DNA of 25,493 bases from JADHUC01 sp964617665 (GTDB lineage Bacteria > Planctomycetota > Planctomycetia > Pirellulales > Pirellulaceae). The notes beneath the pieces were generated by a model that searched no databases, was not told the origin of the DNA, and saw nothing but the letters and a program-made list of their open reading frames with translations. Below, piece after piece: positions 16,176-24,618 of the stretch. The stretch spans positions 1 to 25,493 of the forward strand of contig CAZUAH010000166.1 of NCBI GenBank assembly GCA_964617665.1, given 5' to 3'. Positions within the stretch are counted from its first letter, which is position 1, and every line of letters starts with the position of its first letter. The translations under genes and the position numbers were made by a program.

Positions 16176-16539
16176 GGCCCGTTCCTCCAGCACAAGGATG
16201 AGGCTAACTTCCGAGCGCGGATGACTCAATCCTGCCTGTGACCATTCTAACCAACCACAACGCTGCGATAAGGTCGTCCATTTCGTATTCACACCAAACG
16301 GCTCAGAAGCGGATCGACGCATTACGTGATGGGAGCCTGTCCGTGGCGACGGCGGAAGACCGGCACGAACGGATGCCAAATAGGAGTCTTCCCCTGGCAA
16401 CGGGCATCATTGGGTGCCCGCTAGGTCGCGACGTCATGTCACAGGGGCAGAGCGTTGGGAGCCAACTTGAGAAGCCGCTGTAATTGATAGGCTGGCCGGC
16501 AAGACGGGGATTCCCAATTGATCCTCGGTCCCGCACACT
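16176..16539. other. Intergenic region in the leftward cluster
   Basis: About 360 bases between the lipoprotein stop at 16540 and the ATG at 16175. The ribosome site of the interrupted gene lies at 16183-16188. Open frames here lack ribosome sites or protein-like sequence. A repeated aattgat (about 16482 and 16516) is the only local repeat noticed. The spacing suggests the interrupted gene has its own promoter. Confidence 0.4.
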
Positions 16540-19182
16540 CTAGCCGGATTTGGTGACCGTGGTGTCGACTTGGGCTTCCACGGGTTGGCCAGCGGGCGTC
16601 TGGAAACTGTCTACGCTGACTTTGACGGTGTATTTGCCGATCAATACGCCGCGCACTTGGATGTAGAAGGGATTCTGATTCAGCGATTCGCCGGCACGGA
16701 GTTCGGCGATCGGTGTGACTTTCACGATCTGGCCGCCCTGGCCGTCTTGAGCCTGCGATTTGGCTGTAACCGGCCCCCTCAGCCGGACATACTTCATGCC
16801 GGCAGGGATGTGGATCGTGAGTACAACGTTTCGATCAGCCACGTTGCGGCCGTTTTCGATGACGACCATGTACTCTGTCTCCGTTTTCTCCGCGATAGGG
16901 TCTTTCAGGTCGCGGATCGAGACCTTCAACGTGCCCGTCACCTCGTCTTTCGGCTTTGGTGGCCCGGGCTCCGGGATCTTCGGGGCCGGCTCTGGAGGCA
17001 CTACTGGGATTTGCTGACGAGGCAGGATTCTAGTATGCGCATCGGCAACCCTGCGAACGCCTTCGGCCGTGTCTACGGACACGCGACACCATGCAGCGGC
17101 GGCCTCGCTCTGGCATTCGAATTCGACGCCAAGCGACGTGGTTTCGCCCAGCGGCAATCGGGGAATCGGCCAGATGAATTCCCGTTGCGTCTTGAGGGCA
17201 CCAGCGTCATACCCAGGAGTCGCGTTCTTGGGGAAAAGACTCGCGTCGTAGGTGCTGAGGATCCTGACGTTTGTCAGCGTTGCCTCGCCAGTGTTTGTCA
17301 CGTGTATGGTATATTTCGCCAGTTGACCGACACGACGCTGTTCGGGGCCATTGATCGTGGCGTGCAGGTCGGGCTTTGGCGGATCGCGGGCCTCTAGGCA
17401 CGCGGTAGCCGATGCGGAATGCCCGCCATAGGCCGTCACGTCCACCGTGTGGCAGAGACGACCGGTCTGACGAACGATCAGCTTCACAGCGATCTTTCGG
17501 GCTTCTCCAGCGGCCAGCGTCTCGACGATCGGCCAGCGGATCACACGTTCCCGTAGCGTGGGGTGTGCCAAGCCGGTTGGCAATTGATCGCGGATCACGA
17601 TGTCTCTCAGCGTTTCAAAGCCGGTATTGCTGTATTCGATTTCAAAGGTAACCGTGTCCCCGACGTTCGCCGTCTCTGGGCCCTTCATTTTCAGTGACAG
17701 GGCCGAGGTGAAGACATGCGTGTTCACACTGGCTTCGGCCGCCAGTCGTTGGCCTTGGATTTGGTCGGCACTGTCGACTCGGACAGAGAACCGTGAACTG
17801 CCGTTTCGTTCTGGACGGCACATGACGGAAATCGAGCGCTTGTCCTGTGGAGCCAAGTCGCCCAAGTCCCAGGAGAGGTCGTTACCGACGACTTGGGCAG
17901 GCGGATCGCTCTTCAGGTAGGTCATATTGGGCGGAATGGACGCGCTTGCGACAGTCTGTCGTGACGTGATGTCGCCCACGTTGGAAATCTCTGCCCGGTA
18001 GGTCACTGTCGAGCCGATGGCGGCCGACTCCGGACCGTAGACGGTCACTTTGGGATCCGGTGCGCTCCAAGTGACCGAGGCCCAGCCGTGGCCTACCGCC
18101 ATGCGGCGCAGGTCGTCGTCCGGTCTAGATGGACGAATAATCTTGATCAGAAACTGTGCGGAACTGCTCTTGTTCGGCGGCATCAAATTGATGCTGGCTT
18201 CGCCGTTTTCGTCGGTCGTTACCTCAATGCCGTCTTGGCCTTCCGGGCCGAACGAAATGCCGCTGGTCTTGCTGACCTCGTATCGTACGGTCCATCCAGG
18301 CAATGGCTTGCCGGATGATCGCCGGAGGACGGTTGTTAGTGTGTGCGAATCGGAAGCTTGAACAACGGCCGGCGCGGGCAACGTCCATTGGACGTCCACC
18401 CAGTGAATCGTAGCCGTTTTTCGCCGTTGGTCCCAATTCTCCGCATCCGGAGCCAATACCGACACGTGCGTCGCGCCTTCGGTTGGCGATGTGACCGTGA
18501 TCCACGATTGGCCTCGGTGGATGGACACATCGTCTGTCGGTTGGGGAGTGCCGCGCGACAAGATTTTTGCGGACGATGACGCTCGAGTCACGGCGTAACT
18601 GGCGCTCCGCTTGTTAGCCGGCCTATGCAGGATCTGTTTCAGGCAATCGCTCTCTTCCCCCGCTGCCACGATGTGGCCAACGCTGTCAGGCGTCAGTGTC
18701 CATTCAATGGACTCCCTTGGGACGAATTCACTTCGCTCGCCAAACAAACCGGATACCAGAATCACCTCGCTGCCAACAGCCGCCATCGTGCGGAGCGGAC
18801 CTAGCATCAATTGGCCTTGCCGCCCAGTGCGTCCGAATGCGGCCGGGCGTGCGGGCGTCCCCGACGGCTCAGGCGGCATAACCGCAGCGGCTGGTGGCGC
18901 CGGTGGCAAATTCGACGGGGGGGCAATCGGGGCGGTCGCTGGCGGAGCGACAGCCTGGGGCTCGCATGGGGGTGGAGGAGGTGGACTTGTGAAAGCCGGC
19001 TTGGGAAAGCAGGGAGCAAACGCGGGCGTTTCGAGCGTAGTACGCCTTTCGCAGGGCAGGAAAATCCGTTCCCCGCTGGGATCAATCGCCGGCAGCCTAA
19101 GAGGTGCACAACCGGCGGCAATCACAGCGCATACAGCGACCAAGCACAGTTGGGCGACCGCGAATTGGCAGCGGCGGTTCAT
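16540..19182 (-). CDS. DUF11-repeat surface lipoprotein
   Basis: An 880-residue exported lipoprotein. A lipobox (VIAAGC, Cys25) follows a hydrophobic signal. A proline-rich stretch (about 64-110, with PPPPPP) could cross or decorate the cell wall. An Ig-like segment at about 276-354 (VRYEVSKTSGISFGPEG, VTTDENGEASINL) resembles Big-1/invasin domains. Then come four DUF11/CARDB-type repeats at about 378-489, 498-596, 606-717 and 748-880, each starting with a phrase like VYGPESAAIGSTVTYRAEI or INGPEQRRVGQLAKYTIHV. These all-beta repeats are structural and common in planctomycete envelope proteins. It is the first gene of the leftward cluster; the next gene lies 364 bases downstream. The third repeat closely resembles the DUF11-like module of the 1479-residue protein. 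No catalytic domain is seen. Confidence 0.88.
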   Translation of the reverse strand: MNRRCQFAVAQLCLVAVCAVIAAGCAPLRLPAIDPSGERIFLPCERRTTLETPAFAPCFPKPAFTSPPPPPPCEPQAVAPPATAPIAPPSNLPPAPPAAAVMPPEPSGTPARPAAFGRTGRQGQLMLGPLRTMAAVGSEVILVSGLFGERSEFVPRESIEWTLTPDSVGHIVAAGEESDCLKQILHRPANKRSASYAVTRASSSAKILSRGTPQPTDDVSIHRGQSWITVTSPTEGATHVSVLAPDAENWDQRRKTATIHWVDVQWTLPAPAVVQASDSHTLTTVLRRSSGKPLPGWTVRYEVSKTSGISFGPEGQDGIEVTTDENGEASINLMPPNKSSSAQFLIKIIRPSRPDDDLRRMAVGHGWASVTWSAPDPKVTVYGPESAAIGSTVTYRAEISNVGDITSRQTVASASIPPNMTYLKSDPPAQVVGNDLSWDLGDLAPQDKRSISVMCRPERNGSSRFSVRVDSADQIQGQRLAAEASVNTHVFTSALSLKMKGPETANVGDTVTFEIEYSNTGFETLRDIVIRDQLPTGLAHPTLRERVIRWPIVETLAAGEARKIAVKLIVRQTGRLCHTVDVTAYGGHSASATACLEARDPPKPDLHATINGPEQRRVGQLAKYTIHVTNTGEATLTNVRILSTYDASLFPKNATPGYDAGALKTQREFIWPIPRLPLGETTSLGVEFECQSEAAAAWCRVSVDTAEGVRRVADAHTRILPRQQIPVVPPEPAPKIPEPGPPKPKDEVTGTLKVSIRDLKDPIAEKTETEYMVVIENGRNVADRNVVLTIHIPAGMKYVRLRGPVTAKSQAQDGQGGQIVKVTPIAELRAGESLNQNPFYIQVRGVLIGKYTVKVSVDSFQTPAGQPVEAQVDTTVTKSG

Positions 19183-19275
19183 CGTGGAACGTCTCTCGGA
19201 GGGCTATTTCGTCCTTATACCTCCGTAAAACGTACCACGCTTCTTGGCAACATGTGGCGTTTTGTCACGATGGGA

Positions 19276-19293
19276 TGTTGCCGAAAGGCAACA
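19276..19293. other. Perfect 7-bp hairpin with GAAA loop
   Basis: tgttgcc, a gaaa loop, then ggcaaca: a perfect stem lying 94 bases before the DUF11 lipoprotein ATG and about 170 bases beyond the TerB-like gene stop. It could be in the leader RNA of the former or the tail of the latter. No T tract follows on either strand. A second palindrome, acgacgcgtcgt, lies at 19411-19422, near the TerB-like gene end. Confidence 0.35.
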
Positions 19294-19460
19294 CGGGCAG
19301 GGCGAGTCTAGGGATCGTGTCGATAATGACGATTGGCAGTCCGGGCGCAACACAGAGAAAGCGGTTCCGACGAATCAAGGGAGACGACGATTGCGGAAAC
19401 GCGGGCATAGACGACGCGTCGTCGACGGAGTGGTCGAGTGGCCGCTTTGCCCGCCGGTGC

Positions 19461-20027
19461 TCAGTCGAACGCTCGCTCCAACTCCTCCAGCATCGCCTTG
19501 TCCGCTGCATTCATCCCTTTGCCGAATCCAAGAAAACCGCCGGTCGCCTGAGCCACGGTGCGGGCTCGATCCAGCAAATCGTGCTTTAGGCGATCGGCCG
19601 CTTCGTCACCCAGTGCATCACAGAGACTTGCCACGTACTGCTTCCACGCATCGAGCATTTCAGGGGCTGGTTTATGGTTCAGCCAGTCGTCCAGCAGCGC
19701 AAAGGCATCGTCGTCCTGCTCAATTCCGGCCTGTTCAGCTGCCTTCATCACGGCAGCGTGTTCTTTATCCTGCACCTTGCCGTCGGCCCAGGCTACCTCG
19801 ACAAGGGGCACTAACGATACGGCCGCGAGCGTTTCTGGTCCAATCTTCAGCGACGCCAGCCGTTCCAGGACGACTTCGTCGTGGATGCCGCTGGCGTCGG
19901 CCAATTGTTCTTTGCGTTCGAGCTTCGCCATATGCTCGCGAAATTCGTCCAGCAACTCCGCATTCTTCGTCTGAAAGAACGCATCCTCCAGGACCCGACC
20001 CGTCTTACCGAGATACTCGCCGCCCAT
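19461..20027 (-). CDS. TerB-like protein
   Basis: A 188-residue soluble, acidic, mostly helical protein. The middle (VSLVPLVEVAWADGKVQDKEHAAVMKAAE) is the TerB/DjlA-like signature: an ADG turn followed by an E-rich helix, seen in tellurite-resistance TerB and many uncharacterised relatives. The N-terminus has YLGKTGRVLEDAFFQTKNAELLDEF. No signal peptide or membrane segment is present. The ATG at 20027 has GAGGAGA immediately upstream, a strong ribosome site. No other ter genes are nearby, so a tellurite role should not be assumed; TerB-like domains are often metal-binding or scaffolding in stress systems. It is divergent from the cyclophilin with about 180 bases between starts. Confidence 0.8.
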   Translation of the reverse strand: MGGEYLGKTGRVLEDAFFQTKNAELLDEFREHMAKLERKEQLADASGIHDEVVLERLASLKIGPETLAAVSLVPLVEVAWADGKVQDKEHAAVMKAAEQAGIEQDDDAFALLDDWLNHKPAPEMLDAWKQYVASLCDALGDEAADRLKHDLLDRARTVAQATGGFLGFGKGMNAADKAMLEELERAFD

Positions 20028-20208
20028 GTTCTCCTCGCAATGCGTGTTTTTCTTGACTTTCCCCCGTGAATCGACAGCGTCATTTTAGCGGCTTGCCCTG
20101 TTCGTGCAACACACGAGGCGAGACGCAACCGGGAGTTACCTAATCCTGGCGGCTGTGGTATACATAACGCACCCAAACGCATAAACCTCCAACAATCAGG
20201 ACGCACGA

Positions 20209-20649
20209 ATGAAAGTCGCCACCATCGAAACCAGCCGAGGCACGATCCGAGTGAAACTGCACGATGACAAGACGCCAAATACCGTCGAGAACTTCGGCAA
20301 ACTGGCAGACCAGGGGTTCTACGATGGACTGAAGTTCCACCGCGTGATTCCAGATTTCATGATCCAAACGGGCTGCCCGGAAGGCACGGGCCGTGGCGGC
20401 CCAGGGTACCAATTCCGCGACGAATTCCACCCCGCGCTGAAGCACAACGGCCCGGGCGTTCTGTCGATGGCCAATGCGGGTCCCAATACGAATGGGTCAC
20501 AGTTCTTCATCACACACGTCCCCACACCGCATCTGGATGGCAAGCACTCCGTCTTCGGCCAGGTGATCGAAGGCCAGGACGTGGTCGATGCGGTCCAGCA
20601 GGGCGATACGATGGTGAAAGTGACCATTGCGGACGAGCCCGACGCGTAG
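20209..20649 (+). CDS. Peptidyl-prolyl cis-trans isomerase, cyclophilin type
   Basis: A 146-residue single-domain cyclophilin catalysing cis-trans isomerisation of proline peptide bonds during folding. The active-site core is intact: FHRVIPDFMIQTG with the catalytic Arg, GPGYQFRDEF, GVLSMANAGPNTNGSQFFIT, and LDGKHSVFGQVIEG. The usual eukaryotic Trp in the last motif is His here, as is common in bacteria, which predicts weak cyclosporin binding. There is no signal peptide, so it should be cytoplasmic. AGGA lies about a dozen bases before the ATG. It appears monocistronic. Confidence 0.95.
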   Translation: MKVATIETSRGTIRVKLHDDKTPNTVENFGKLADQGFYDGLKFHRVIPDFMIQTGCPEGTGRGGPGYQFRDEFHPALKHNGPGVLSMANAGPNTNGSQFFITHVPTPHLDGKHSVFGQVIEGQDVVDAVQQGDTMVKVTIADEPDA

Positions 20650-20954
20650 CAAAGCTGGTCGCCACTCCAATCGGCTTGTTTGACGCGCGCGATTGCCCAG
20701 GCGACTACTCCGGCAGCCGCACACAGCAGGCCCAACCATCGAGCGACCCGGCCCGTCGTTCGACGGCGGTGGAGGGCTTGATCACGCCGCGCAAGAGTTA
20801 GGTTGTACTCTGCCTGCGCTTCAGGCGGTGCTTCATCGGTCGCCTGAACTGTGTGATTGGCTGCTTCTGGGTGGTCGTGCTCTCCAGTCTTGTGACCGCT
20901 GATGCCGCTATGCCGTTGGCTTGCGGCTGTTGGGTATGCTGCAATCTGCAATAC
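20650..20954 (-). other. Region with a possible membrane-protein remnant
   Basis: About 300 bases between the cyclophilin stop and the DUF1559 remnant. On the minus strand the frame of that remnant reopens directly after its stop and encodes a hydrophilic stretch, then a plausible membrane helix (WLGLLCAAAGVVAWAIARV), before running antisense into the cyclophilin gene. It has no clear ribosome site and no credible end. It may be a decayed small membrane-protein gene or chance. Confidence 0.2.
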
Positions 20955-21284
20955 TTAGACCGATAAATCGAATCGTCCGTACAAATCACCTTGTTCGATG
21001 TGCGGCAGAATTAGTACGATCCAACTGAACACCTTCCCAGGCCGTCCCCTGAAATCCGGGGTCGTGGTATCGACAATCCCGCCTGCCGGATACACTTTGT
21101 AGGTGTCATCGTAGGTTTTGACCGCCACAGTCAACTGCCGAATACTGCTTTGGCAACTCATTCGTCTTGCCGCCTCACGAGCCATCTCGACCGCAGGCAG
21201 CAAGATGGAAACGAGAATGGCGATTACGACGAGCAAACCGACCAACGTGAATGCCCGACGGTGTCGGTTACTGATGACAGCCAT
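20955..21284 (-). pseudogene. Truncated prepilin-type DUF1559 protein
   Basis: A 109-residue remnant of the DUF1559 family, abundant planctomycete proteins of usually 300 or more residues with a type IV prepilin N-terminus. It keeps the methylation signal and helix (RRAFTLVGLLVVIAIL), AREAARRMSCQSSIRQL and the WIVLILPHIEQGDLYGRFDL segment, then stops. The conserved Glu5 of mature pilins is Gly, the helix is three residues shorter than the usual VVIAIIGxLIxLLLPAV form, and the whole C-terminal two thirds is missing. The ribosome site is weak. All this points to a decaying copy rather than a functional pseudopilin. Confidence 0.7.
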
Positions 21285-21364
21285 GCCTGTTTAGACGAGA
21301 ATTGCGACGGTGTATCAGTTTCATTGAGACGAGTGTTGCACATCAGTGCGACTAACTGACTCGA

Positions 21365-24343
21365 ATGGATCAAGAACGCGAACGAATACAAGCCGATTTG
21401 CGCGGATTGTTGGACGGCGAAGTGCGCTGTGACGACGTGTTCGTACAGATGTACGCCAGTGATGCCAGCATCTACCAAATCAGGCCATTGGGTGTGGTCC
21501 GACCGCGAGGGACGACCGACGTGGTGGCTTGTGTCCAGTACGCAGCCGAGCACGGAATCCCGATTTACGCCAGAGGAGCCGGCTCCGGCGTGGCCGGCGA
21601 ATCGCTGGGACCGGGCTTGATGCTGGATTTTTCACACAGCATGCGACGCACGATTGCTGTCGAGGACGACACGGTTCGTGTTCAGCCCGGCGTGAATCTA
21701 CGGCATCTGAATTCTCAGCTTGCCCGACGCGGTCGTCTGTTCGGCCCCGATCCGGCGACGCGAAGCATCACGACGATGGGTAGCGCATTGGCAGTGGACG
21801 CAGCCGGTGCTCACTGGCCCAAGTACGGAGCGACTCGCGGCCACGTTGTGCGCATGGAAGTCGTCTTGGCGGACGGCGAGGTGATGGAGCTAGGCACTCA
21901 TCCCGTCGTCGATAAAGCGGCCGAACGGACGCATCCGAGGCGGCAGGAGATCGTACGACGATTGGGCGAGTTGATCAGCCGGGAAGACAAAGTGATTTCC
22001 CAGCAACAGCCCAAGACAGTCGTGAACCGATGCGGCTATCAATTGCACGACGTGCTCAGCGATGGAAGACTTGATCTGGCGAAGATGATGGTCGGCTCCG
22101 AGGGTACATTGGCGCTGATCACGGAAGCCACTGTGAAGACAGTTCCGGCTCCGGAATACCGGGGTGTCGTCCTGCTGTTCTTTGACCGTCTGGACTCGGC
22201 GCTACGGGCGGCCATGACCGTCGCTCAAGAAGGCTTCGCGACGTGCGATCTTATGGATCGGCGATTGTTGACGATCGCCCGCGAAATGGATGTGCGTTTC
22301 GAGTTGCTCATTCCGGTCAAAGCAGAAGCGATGCTGCTGGTGGAGGAACCCGGTGACGACGCCGACGAGGTCGACGAGAAGCTTCGCGGGATCGTCGCGC
22401 GACTGGTGACCCAGGACCGATTAGCATTCGACGCGCGGATGACGACGGAGACGGAGGAGCGAAATCTCTATTGGCGGCTTACGCGACGCGTTGTTACGAC
22501 GCTGTACACGCTGAAGGGCAACTCGCGAGCTCTACCGTTCGTCGAAGACATCGCGGTGGCACCGGAGCGAATGCCAGAGTTTCTGGTACAGATCCAAAAC
22601 GTGCTCAAATCGCATGCGGTGACCTCATCGTTGTTCGGACACGTGGGGCACGGTCAGTTGCATTTGCGGCCGTTCCTGGATCTTGCGAATCCGGACCACG
22701 TTCGCAAAATGCCGGCCTTGGCCGCGGACTTGTACGAAGAGGTTCTGAAATTCGACGGAACGATCAACGGCGAACACTCACTCGGCCTCAGCCGCACATG
22801 GTTTGTCCAACGACAGAGTGGCCCGTTGTACGAGGTCTTCCGTGAGGTCAAACGGATCTTCGATCCGCAGAACATTCTGAATCCCGGTAAAGTAGTCACC
22901 GACATCCCCCAGCCGCTGACGAAGAACCTTCGTCCCATCGTCGCGGGTGGAAAGTTGCGGGAAACGGTAGGCGGTGAAGATGAAGGGGAATTCGTTCCTA
23001 GTGGCCCGTTGGCGCAATTGCAGCTACCTTGGGACGTGGACCAATTCGCTTATGCAGCGCGAAACTGCAACGGCTGTGGTCGCTGTCGGACGCTGGGGGC
23101 CGAAGAAAGGATGTGCCCCATCTTTCGCTTCGCGCCGCGTGAGGAAGCGTCGCCGAGGGCCAAGGCGAATCTGGTGCGGGGGGTCCTGACTGGGCGGCTT
23201 GATCCCAATGAGTTGGCGGGTGATGAACTGAAATCCGTCGCCGATCTTTGCGTGAACTGCCATCAGTGTCGGATCGAGTGTCCGGCCGAGGTCGATATCC
23301 CTAAGCTGGTACTGGAAGCCAAGGCCCAGTACGTGGCGAGCAACGGCCTGCGACTTCACGAGTGGTTCATGGCGCGAGTGGACTTGCTGTCACGGTTTGG
23401 CACGGCGTTTAGTTCCCTATCGAACTGGGCCATCAAGAACCGTCGAATGCGTTGGGCGATCGGAAAGGCGCTCGGCATCGCGCAGGGCCGCAAACTGCCC
23501 AGATTCGAGAGTCGCACCTTTCTGCAGCAGGCACATCGCAAGCGTCTTACAAAGCCACCAAAACGCGGCGGCCGGAAGGTGCTGTACTTCGTCGATGTCT
23601 ACGCCAACTGGCATGACGCGCAATTGGCCAACGCGCTGATCGCCGTTATGCAGCACAATGGAGTTGCCGTGTATGTGCATCCCGGTCAAGTGCCATCGGG
23701 GTCGTCGGCAATATCACTGGGCGCGTTGGACAGGGTAAAACGGCTGGCATCACGAAACGTCGAAATCCTGGCAGATGCGGTGCGTCAGGGTTTTCATGTC
23801 GTGGCGACTGAACCTGCGGCGGCCCTCTGCCTAACGCACGAGTACTTGAACTTCATGGACGACGAGGACACTCGCTTGGTCGCTGAGAATACCAGCGAGG
23901 CATGTTCGTACTTGTGGCGGATGCACCAATCCGGTCAGTTGGAACTGGACCTGAAACCGGTTAACGCTACGCTCGGTTATCATTTGCCATGTCATCTTGA
24001 GGCCCTGCAGGTCGGTAACCCTGGCGAAAATCTCTTGGGGTTAGTGCCGGGAATCGTCGTTCAGCGGTTGGAAAAGGGCTGCTCGGGAATGGCCGGTACA
24101 TTTGGGCTAAGGCGACGCGACTATCGCAGCAGTCTTCGGGCTGGTTGGGGGCTGATTTCGTCCTTGCGAAACGAGAAGATTGGCGCTGGTGCGACAGAGT
24201 GCAGTGCGTGCAAAATGCAGATGGAGCAAGGAACGACCAAACCAACGATTCACCCATTGAAGATCCTTGCCCTGGCCTATGGCCTTATGCCGGAACTCGA
24301 TTCAATTCTGACCACTCACGGCGAGGATCTGACTGTAACATGA
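21365..24343 (+). CDS. FAD- and Fe-S-binding D-lactate/glycolate-type dehydrogenase fusion
   Basis: A 992-residue fusion of the kind that oxidises 2-hydroxy acids, most likely D-lactate, feeding electrons to the respiratory chain. The N-terminal half is an FAD-binding-4 plus FAD-oxidase-C unit (VVRPRGTTDVVACVQYA, RGAGSGVAGESLGPG, GSEGTLALITEATV, GHVGHGQLHLRPF, INGEHSLGLSRTWF). Two Fe-S clusters follow: CNGCGRC from Cys568 with a later CP, and CVNCHQCRIECP from Cys629. The C-terminus is a CCG-type heterodisulfide-reductase-like pair (YHLPCHLEAL at about 872, then GCSGMAGTFGLRRRDY and ECSACKMQMEQG). This matches GlcD-GlcF or Dld-type fusions in length and order. It overlaps the MoaD-like gene by ATGA and is followed by a lactate permease, which favours lactate as substrate. 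The ribosome site before the ATG is poor. Confidence 0.9.
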   Translation: MDQERERIQADLRGLLDGEVRCDDVFVQMYASDASIYQIRPLGVVRPRGTTDVVACVQYAAEHGIPIYARGAGSGVAGESLGPGLMLDFSHSMRRTIAVEDDTVRVQPGVNLRHLNSQLARRGRLFGPDPATRSITTMGSALAVDAAGAHWPKYGATRGHVVRMEVVLADGEVMELGTHPVVDKAAERTHPRRQEIVRRLGELISREDKVISQQQPKTVVNRCGYQLHDVLSDGRLDLAKMMVGSEGTLALITEATVKTVPAPEYRGVVLLFFDRLDSALRAAMTVAQEGFATCDLMDRRLLTIAREMDVRFELLIPVKAEAMLLVEEPGDDADEVDEKLRGIVARLVTQDRLAFDARMTTETEERNLYWRLTRRVVTTLYTLKGNSRALPFVEDIAVAPERMPEFLVQIQNVLKSHAVTSSLFGHVGHGQLHLRPFLDLANPDHVRKMPALAADLYEEVLKFDGTINGEHSLGLSRTWFVQRQSGPLYEVFREVKRIFDPQNILNPGKVVTDIPQPLTKNLRPIVAGGKLRETVGGEDEGEFVPSGPLAQLQLPWDVDQFAYAARNCNGCGRCRTLGAEERMCPIFRFAPREEASPRAKANLVRGVLTGRLDPNELAGDELKSVADLCVNCHQCRIECPAEVDIPKLVLEAKAQYVASNGLRLHEWFMARVDLLSRFGTAFSSLSNWAIKNRRMRWAIGKALGIAQGRKLPRFESRTFLQQAHRKRLTKPPKRGGRKVLYFVDVYANWHDAQLANALIAVMQHNGVAVYVHPGQVPSGSSAISLGALDRVKRLASRNVEILADAVRQGFHVVATEPAAALCLTHEYLNFMDDEDTRLVAENTSEACSYLWRMHQSGQLELDLKPVNATLGYHLPCHLEALQVGNPGENLLGLVPGIVVQRLEKGCSGMAGTFGLRRRDYRSSLRAGWGLISSLRNEKIGAGATECSACKMQMEQGTTKPTIHPLKILALAYGLMPELDSILTTHGEDLTVT

Positions 24344-24585
24344 ACGCCCGTGTCAGACTGTTCGCGGTTGCCCGGCAATTGGCGGGAAGTGATTCGGTTG
24401 ATGTTGAATTGTCCGACGGCGCGACAGTCGCTGACTTGCGCAACGCAATCCAAGACCAGTTTCCCGAGCTTGCGCACGTGGTCCGCCACGTAGCGTTCGC
24501 CCTCAACACGGAATACGCCCAGGACGACACGATGATCCCTGACGAAGCCGAGATTGCCTGCATCCCTCCGGTCAGTGGCGGTTAG
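24340..24585 (+). CDS. MoaD/ThiS-family ubiquitin-like sulfur carrier
   Basis: An 81-residue beta-grasp protein beginning MNARVRLFAVARQLAG and ending PPVSGG. The C-terminal Gly-Gly is the residue pair that is adenylated and thiocarboxylated in MoaD and ThiS. The DGATVADLRNAIQDQFPEL helix and DEAEIACIPPVSGG tail are typical of MoaD, the small subunit of molybdopterin synthase. Its start overlaps the dehydrogenase stop as ATGA, and the permease begins 33 bases downstream, so it sits inside the lactate operon. No moaE or other cofactor gene is in view. It may serve molybdopterin synthesis or a dedicated sulfur transfer; which one is not visible here. Confidence 0.85.
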   Translation: MNARVRLFAVARQLAGSDSVDVELSDGATVADLRNAIQDQFPELAHVVRHVAFALNTEYAQDDTMIPDEAEIACIPPVSGG

Positions 24586-24618
24586 TGCTCGTCCAGCGAA
24601 CGAAGAAAGGAAATCGAC

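Noticed and set aside
16238..16483. Short plus-strand open frame in the intergenic stretch
   Set aside because: No ribosome site, no recognisable sequence, and composition unlike the genes around it.
19244..20056. Plus-strand open frame of about 270 residues
   Set aside because: It is antisense to the TerB-like gene, is rich in Arg, Pro and Ser, and has no ribosome site or domain.
20319..20951. Minus-strand open frame of 210 residues
   Set aside because: Its second half is antisense to the clear cyclophilin gene. Only the first part, with one membrane-like helix, was kept as a low-confidence remnant.
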